A stretch of 10,660 nt of DNA, from positions 1 through 10,660 of the forward strand of contig JALDXQ010000230.1 in assembly GCA_032156805.1 (NCBI GenBank), in the 5' to 3' direction. The DNA comes from Gp6-AA40 sp032156805. Lineage in GTDB: Bacteria > Acidobacteriota > Vicinamibacteria > Vicinamibacterales > UBA2999. Shown here one piece after another: positions 6,514-10,660 of the stretch. A program made the position numbers and the translations under genes. The notes under the pieces were generated by a model. It had not been told where the DNA came from and ran no database searches. It saw only the letters and a program-made list of their open reading frames with translations. Position 1 is the first letter of the stretch. Each line of letters starts with the position of its first letter.

Positions 6514-7874
6514 CGTGACCCGCCCTTCGGGAGAATGTGCAACACGACCCGATTGGTGGGCGTGAAGTACGTCTTGGCAACGCGCTGCACATCGGCGCGC
6601 GATACGTCCATAAAAATGTCGAACTCGCCATCGGCGGTCGTGATGTCGTTGTGAATGACGGCGGCATGCGAGAGGTGCTTCGCCTTGTCCTCGTTCGACT
6701 CGCGGCTCACGATGTAGTCGCGCGCGAACTGGTTCTTGGCACGCTGCAGTTCCGCGTCCAGGATCAGCTCCTCGGCCATCTTCTCGAACTCGTCGATCAG
6801 CGCGCGCTCGGCCGCCTCCGGCGTCTGGCCGGGCTGCACGATGGCCACGGCGTAGAACAGGTTCGGGTCCTCGATGATGTTGGCGCTGCCAAACGCGGTC
6901 AACGCCAGCCGCTTCTTGTAGACGAGTTCCTGCATGATGCGGGAGCTCTGACCGTCCGACAGGATCTTGGCCGCAATGTGCAGTGGATACGCGTCGGGAT
7001 GGCCGTCATACGTGATGTGATACGCAACCACGACGGCGGGCAGCGGCCACGCTTCCTCGACGACGGCGCGGCGCTCCTTGGTCTGCGGAGGCTCCTTCGG
7101 CAGGTCACGCGGCACGGGACGCTTCGCCTTTGGCACGCGAGCGAAGTACTGGTTGACCATCTGCAGCGCCTGTTCCGACTCGAAGTCACCGACGATCGTC
7201 ACCGTGGCATTTTCTGGAACGTAGTAGGTCTGATGGAACTCGCGGACGTCGGCGATCGACGCGGCTTCGAGGTCGACCATGCTGCCGATCGTCGGGTGCT
7301 TATAAGGATGCGTCGTGAACGCGTGGTTGAAGATGATCTCCGACAGCCGCCCGTAGGGCTGGTTCTCGACGCGCATGCGCCGTTCTTCCTTCACCACCTC
7401 GCGCTCGCGCCGGAACGCCTCATCGTCGATGCGAAGCGTCGCCATGCGGTCCGCTTCGAGCCACATCGCCAGCGGCATGTACTGCGCCGGCAGCGTCTGC
7501 CAGAAGACCGTCTCGTCTTCCGTCGTGAACGCATTGCTGCGGCCACCCACGCTCGCGACGATCGAGGTGTGCGACTCGGGCTCGACGTTCTTCGAGCCCT
7601 TGAACATCATGTGCTCGAAGAGGTGAGCGAACCCGGTGCGGCCGGCGCGCTCGTTCTTCGAACCAACGTGATACGTCACCGAGAGGTGCACAATCGGCGT
7701 CGAGTGATCCTCGGACAGAATCACGCGAAGACCGTTCGCCAGCGTGGTGATCTGGTACTGGAGTTTCGGGGGACGGACGGCGGCCTGGAGCGGCGCATAC
7801 GCCACCAGCAGAACGCCGGCCAGCGCGAACGCGGCAAGACAGGTCACATAATGGCGATGGCGCATCTCGTCCAT
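6510..7874 (-). CDS. M16B zinc metallopeptidase, catalytic subunit, 454 aa
   Basis: This is a predicted exported insulinase/pitrilysin-family peptidase. The inverted zinc motif HLFEH is at 84-88 (His84, Glu87 as catalytic base, His88), with the third ligand Glu about 76 residues on in VVKEERRMR (Glu163 or 164). Other family marks are TTLANGLRVILSEDHSTP at 43-60, YYVPENATVTIVGDF at 217-231 and the C-terminal lobe SSRIMQELVYKKRLALTAFG, in which the usual Tyr is missing. The partner gene supplies an Arg/Tyr pair. I start at the ATG at 7874, 11 bases past the upstream stop; the ATG at 7865 is as likely, and the open frame back to 7922 overlaps the previous gene and would spoil the signal peptide. 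The N-terminus (MDEMRHRHY, then about 18 hydrophobic residues, LQA) is a signal peptide or an anchor. The substrate is unknown. Confidence 0.93.
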   Translation of the reverse strand: MDEMRHRHYVTCLAAFALAGVLLVAYAPLQAAVRPPKLQYQITTLANGLRVILSEDHSTPIVHLSVTYHVGSKNERAGRTGFAHLFEHMMFKGSKNVEPESHTSIVASVGGRSNAFTTEDETVFWQTLPAQYMPLAMWLEADRMATLRIDDEAFRREREVVKEERRMRVENQPYGRLSEIIFNHAFTTHPYKHPTIGSMVDLEAASIADVREFHQTYYVPENATVTIVGDFESEQALQMVNQYFARVPKAKRPVPRDLPKEPPQTKERRAVVEEAWPLPAVVVAYHITYDGHPDAYPLHIAAKILSDGQSSRIMQELVYKKRLALTAFGSANIIEDPNLFYAVAIVQPGQTPEAAERALIDEFEKMAEELILDAELQRAKNQFARDYIVSRESNEDKAKHLSHAAVIHNDITTADGEFDIFMDVSRADVQRVAKTYFTPTNRVVLHILPKGGSR

Positions 7875-7885
7875 TATCGTCCAGA

Positions 7886-8701
7886 CTACCGGCTCAGGAG
7901 ACGAAACCCTGCTTTGAACCACTGAGCGGTCCCCACCTCGACTGGGTACGGATCTATACGACGCTCACCCGCAACAAATAGCTCGATCGCACCCGCCCGG
8001 CCCTCGAAACGGACACCGCCCTCGACGAGATACCCGGTCTGATTATCCCGATCCAGGCTTCCGTCGACACCAAGATAGCGAAGGTTGCCCGCCACCAGCA
8101 CGCCGACCCTTGGGGTGACCTTCACGTCGCTGCGCACCCCCGCATCGAGCTCCCAGGAGTAGTCCACCGACGATTTCATGAACACGCCGCGCACGTTGGC
8201 GCGTGCATCGATGACGGCCTGCCGGTACGAGAAGTTCCGTCGCACACGTCCGCCAAGCGTGTTCCAGTCGATCGCGGCCTCCTTGGGCCGGTCGGCCAGG
8301 TGGCGTGACTGGTGATAGAGCTCGAAGGCCACCTCGGTCTTGTCGATACGGGCAGACACGAGGCCCGCCAGAACGTAGTTGCCCTGATTGGGATCGAAGG
8401 CACGGATCTCGTTGCCGAGAACCACCTCGTAGTTCCCTTCGAAGGTGAACCGCCCGACGCCGTAGTCGACGATGTCGAGCTCCCCGCCGAAGTCGGCATC
8501 CCACATGAAACGTGGATCGCTGTCAGACAGATATTCAGCCGCCAGGTGAAATGCCGTGCGCGGCAGAAACTCGACCGTGCGTGCCGGCGCGTCCGCCGGT
8601 TGCTGGCCGCCTGCCTGAGTCTGAGCGGCGGCAGGGACGGCACACACCACGACCAGCAGCGCCAGCGCGGCGCAGTGGGCTTTTCGAACGACCTGAATCA
8701 C
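7886..8701 (-). CDS. Outer-membrane barrel-like protein of unrecognised family, GTG start, 271 aa
   Basis: I do not recognise the family. I place the start at the GTG at 8701, which overlaps the lpxD stop as GTGA; AGG lies 8 bases upstream. This start gives a clean signal peptide, (M)IQVVRKAHCAALALLVVVCAVPAAAQ, cleaved near residue 27. The open frame extends to an ATG at 8821, but that extension lies wholly in lpxD and is charged and unlike a leader. The mature part has many short alternating strands (FHLAAEYLSDSDPRFMWDAD, GRFTFEGNYEVVLGNEIRAF, YVLAGLVSARIDKTEVAFELYH, KVTPRVGVLVAGNLRYLGV, GAIELFVAGERRIDPYPV, WFKAGFRLLSR), which is the texture of a mid-sized outer-membrane barrel or lipid/sugar-binding beta protein. 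It lacks a C-terminal Phe. Coupling to lpxD and proximity to the M16 pair suggest an envelope function. Confidence 0.82.
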   Translation of the reverse strand: MIQVVRKAHCAALALLVVVCAVPAAAQTQAGGQQPADAPARTVEFLPRTAFHLAAEYLSDSDPRFMWDADFGGELDIVDYGVGRFTFEGNYEVVLGNEIRAFDPNQGNYVLAGLVSARIDKTEVAFELYHQSRHLADRPKEAAIDWNTLGGRVRRNFSYRQAVIDARANVRGVFMKSSVDYSWELDAGVRSDVKVTPRVGVLVAGNLRYLGVDGSLDRDNQTGYLVEGGVRFEGRAGAIELFVAGERRIDPYPVEVGTAQWFKAGFRLLSR

Positions 8702-9744
8702 TCGGATGACCTTTCGGGTTGGGAAAGCGCGCGCGTCAACTCGGTGACCTGCGCTTCGAGCTGCTCGATACGCCGCTTCATCTCGGGAAGCCGGCGAAAC
8801 AGGACGGAGGCTTTTCGCCACTCACGGCTGTCGATCGCCGGATAGCCGGCGACGAACGCACCGGCATCGAGCGAGTTGGTGACGCCTGATTGCCCGACGG
8901 CGATGGCGCCTCGGCCGATCGTCAGGTGTCCGCCAACACCCACCTGCCCGCCGAACACCACATCGTCTTCGACATCGGTACTGCCGGCGATGCCGACCTG
9001 CGCGGCCATCAGGACGTTGCGCCCGACCGTCACTCCATGAGCGATCTGCACGAGATTATCGATCTTGGCGCCGGCCTTGATGCGCGTCTCCCCCACCGCC
9101 GGTCGATCGACTGTCGTGTTCGCACCAAGCTCCACGTCGTCCTCAATCACGACGACGGCCACCTGTGGAATCTTCTCGTGGGTGCCGTCACCGCGACGGA
9201 CGAAGCCGTAACCGTCGCCGCCGACGACGACGCCATTCTGCAGGACAACTCGATCGCCAAGCGTGCAACGCTCTCGAATGGCGACGTTCGAGTGAATGGT
9301 GCAGTCGCTGCCGATGCTGGTACCCGCCCCGATCGTGACGTTGGGAAAAATGATCGTGCGATCGCCGATGCGCGTGCCTTCGCCGATGGCAACAAACGGT
9401 CCAACGGACACGTCGGCCCCCAGCCGGGCATCGGCCGCGATCGCGGCCAGCGCGTGAACACCTGGTGCCGGGCGGGAGACGGCAGCGAACAGGCCAACCG
9501 CTCTGGCAAACGCGAGATACGGATCGCGCGCACGAAGCATCGCGCATGGCGCCGCGGGAGCGCTGTCTTTGAGAATGACGGCCGAGGCACGCGTCGACGC
9601 GAGCAACTTCTCGTACTTGGGATTGGCCAGAAACGTCACATCGCCCGGCTGGGCGTCCTGCATTCCGGCTACTCGCGTCACCTCGAGGTCGCCATCCCCC
9701 TCGAGACGACACTCCAGTCGGTCGGCCAATTCGCGCAGCGTCAC
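8698..9744 (-). CDS. lpxD: UDP-3-O-(3-hydroxyacyl)glucosamine N-acyltransferase LpxD, 348 aa
   Basis: LpxD adds the second 3-hydroxyacyl chain, from acyl-ACP, to the 2-amino group of UDP-3-O-acylglucosamine, the third step of lipid A synthesis. Order of parts: an N-terminal uridine-binding domain (about 1-95, with DVTFLANPKYEKLL at 35-48), then a left-handed beta-helix of hexapeptide repeats (about 100-290), then a C-terminal helix (RRLPEMKRRIEQLEAQVTEL) used in trimer and ACP contacts. GGDGYGF at 175-181 and the catalytic His236 in KIDNLVQIAHGVTVG are present, as is the second conserved His273 in VGGHLTIG. The length is normal. The start is GTG at 9744, 10 bases past the upstream stop, with no good ribosome-binding site, so translation probably depends on the previous gene. 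The following gene starts inside its stop codon. Confidence 0.97.
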   Translation of the reverse strand: MTLRELADRLECRLEGDGDLEVTRVAGMQDAQPGDVTFLANPKYEKLLASTRASAVILKDSAPAAPCAMLRARDPYLAFARAVGLFAAVSRPAPGVHALAAIAADARLGADVSVGPFVAIGEGTRIGDRTIIFPNVTIGAGTSIGSDCTIHSNVAIRERCTLGDRVVLQNGVVVGGDGYGFVRRGDGTHEKIPQVAVVVIEDDVELGANTTVDRPAVGETRIKAGAKIDNLVQIAHGVTVGRNVLMAAQVGIAGSTDVEDDVVFGGQVGVGGHLTIGRGAIAVGQSGVTNSLDAGAFVAGYPAIDSREWRKASVLFRRLPEMKRRIEQLEAQVTELTRALSQPERSSE

Positions 9745-9754
9745 GGAACTAATG

Positions 9755-10483
9755 CTACTCGCTCTTCACAGGCTTCGGACTACTGGCACTCGAGGCCCCG
9801 GTGGTGTGCTTCGCTGTCACACGCTCGAAGAAGGTCGTCAGATGGCGAAGATGCAGCGTGGCTTCGATCTGCTCGACCCGGCCGTGCCGGTCGCGCCGCG
9901 GCATCTTCAGCACCTCGCGAAGCTCGGCGAGCGCCTCCGACGGCCGTCCTTCCCATACGACCCCTCGACGCCCGCGTGCCGCACCCCGCATCGAGAGAAA
10001 ATGCCCGCCGGCGCGGAAGAGAAAGTAGTACGCGAGCAGGTTCGGCCCGGGCACGATTGCCAGCAGCCCCGACACGATCAGGCCAGACGTATCAACGAAG
10101 AGCCAGAAGCGATGGCGCTCGAAGTCGCGCTGCAGCGTCTGCTGGATGTGCGGCATCACCGCGTCGAACGTCACGTCGCCGGGATGCACGGCCACCACGC
10201 GATCCTTGTTGCGCAGGTTCCACAGCAGTCGCTGCTCGGCGACGCGCTTGGCGATCCACGACATCATGTGATCCTGCATCCGGCCGGTCCACGAGCGCGT
10301 GTTTGCCTGTTCGCGTCTCTCGTGCCGGTGTTCCTCGGCCGCACGCAACAGCTCGCTGAAGCGGCGCTGCAGCCTTGCAAACATACCGGCTGACTCCGGT
10401 TCGTCTGGCTCCGCCTCATCGCTTTGCTGCTCGTAATAGAGCTCGTAGCGATCGGCAGCAACCGGGATCACGAAGACGTCCAT
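9755..10483 (-). CDS. Mit_KHE1-like (K+/H+ exchange-related) membrane protein, 242 aa
   Basis: The N-terminus MDVFVIPVAADRYELYYE and the core VPGPNLLAYYFLFRAGGH (144-161) resemble the family named after yeast mitochondrial K+-H+ exchange-related proteins (Mit_KHE1, PF10173), which also occurs in Acidobacteriota and other bacteria. The name does not prove exchanger activity. Layout: a short beta-like start, an acidic stretch at 20-31, a long charged helical region at 34-125 that is likely coiled coil, one hydrophobic hairpin at about 126-162 (WLFVDTSGLIVSGLLAIVP then LLAYYFLF) that could span the membrane twice, and a basic C-terminal tail. There is no signal peptide. The ATG at 10483 lacks a clear ribosome-binding site. 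It precedes lpxD by 10 bp and probably heads this part of the operon, because the repeat-rich spacer lies upstream. Confidence 0.72.
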   Translation of the reverse strand: MDVFVIPVAADRYELYYEQQSDEAEPDEPESAGMFARLQRRFSELLRAAEEHRHERREQANTRSWTGRMQDHMMSWIAKRVAEQRLLWNLRNKDRVVAVHPGDVTFDAVMPHIQQTLQRDFERHRFWLFVDTSGLIVSGLLAIVPGPNLLAYYFLFRAGGHFLSMRGAARGRRGVVWEGRPSEALAELREVLKMPRRDRHGRVEQIEATLHLRHLTTFFERVTAKHTTGASSASSPKPVKSE

Positions 10484-10660
10484 TGAGATGACGATATCAG
10501 AGTCACACGGTACGAAGGTGCGAGGGGGCGACGGTGCGAGGGTCCGGTCCGACGGTTCGGGGACCGACGGTCCGGTTCGGGGACCGACGGTCCGGTTCGG
10601 AGACCGACGGTCCGGTTCGAGGACCGACGGTCCGGTTCGGAGACCGACGGTCCGGTTCGG
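10484..10660. repeat. 20-bp tandem repeat (at least five units) and degenerate lead-in, cut by the right edge
   Basis: From 10561 to the last base there are five head-to-tail copies of a 20-mer, consensus GGACCGACGGTCCGGTTCGG. Units start at 10561, 10581, 10601, 10621 and 10641; they differ only at unit position 1 (G or A) and position 20 (G or A at 10620). Each unit contains the 13-bp palindrome GGACCGACGGTCC with a single central base (in the A-starting copies the outermost pair is lost). The array continues past the window. Bases 10541-10560 are a scrambled part-copy, and GGTGCGAGGG occurs twice at 10517 and 10533. Bases 10484-10516 must hold the start region of the Mit_KHE1-like gene. I see no spacers between units, so this is not CRISPR. 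Confidence 0.9.

Noticed and set aside
4958..6667. 569-codon open frame on the minus strand
   Set aside because: It is in another frame over the M16B gene, which has a clear family match; the alternative product is Arg/Gly-rich with no domain.
6537..7925. 462-codon open frame on the plus strand
   Set aside because: It is the exact antisense of the M16 catalytic subunit; the product is rich in His, Arg and Asp with no recognisable motif. Long antisense frames are expected in GC-rich genes.
8702..8821. N-terminal extension of the barrel-like protein to an ATG at 8821
   Set aside because: It lies wholly in lpxD and would bury the signal peptide; the GTG overlapping the lpxD stop fits better.
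8890..10359. 489-codon open frame on the plus strand
   Set aside because: It is antisense to lpxD and the Mit_KHE1-like gene, both well supported, and its C-terminal half is low-complexity Arg/Ala/Ser.
10561..10660. Possible CRISPR array
   Set aside because: The 20-bp units abut with no unique spacers, and no cas gene is present.

Overview
This is a 10.66 kb, GC-rich, tightly packed piece of chromosome from a Gram-negative bacterium. Two lipid A genes (lpxD, lpxB), several proteins with signal peptides and beta-barrel character, and the style of the spacers (short GTTC/CCTGG-type repeats and a GTAG-headed palindrome) fit an environmental Acidobacteriota, perhaps class Vicinamibacteria. That placement is inference from gene style, not from a marker gene. 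Every gene I can support lies on the minus strand, so transcription runs from the right edge to the left edge. I see no tRNA, rRNA, CRISPR array, transposase or phage gene.

Layout in transcription order. (1) 10660-10484: spacer with a 20-bp tandem repeat cut by the window edge. (2) 10483-5044: five close-packed genes. These are a Mit_KHE1-like membrane protein, lpxD (10-bp gap, GTG start), an unrecognised outer-membrane barrel-like protein that starts at a GTG overlapping the lpxD stop, and a pair of M16 peptidase-family proteins joined by an ATGA overlap. The first M16 protein keeps the zinc site and the second has lost it. (3) 5043-4897: spacer holding a nested inverted repeat whose 14-bp arm ends one base before the lpxB start codon. 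(4) lpxB, 4896-3751, whose stop codon lies in the GTAG head of a REP-like palindrome. (5) 3688-1489: three genes joined by two ATGA overlaps, namely a secreted protein of unrecognised family, a secreted matrixin-type zinc metalloprotease with a C-terminal carboxypeptidase-regulatory-like domain, and a small outer-membrane barrel. (6) 1488-1212: spacer with hairpins and a CCAGG repeat cluster. (7) acnA (aconitase), N-terminal 403 residues, running off the left edge.

Together the genes describe the cell envelope. LpxD and LpxB act at two steps of lipid A synthesis, although lpxA and fabZ, often their neighbours in other bacteria, are absent here. Between them sit an outer-membrane protein and a two-subunit M16 protease. 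Downstream is a co-translated secretion cassette of protease, companion protein and barrel. The most unusual points are the protease cassette, the long stem that could hide the lpxB ribosome-binding region, and a REP-like pair in which one copy supplies the ribosome-binding site and start of a signal peptide. I do not see a defence or mobile system.
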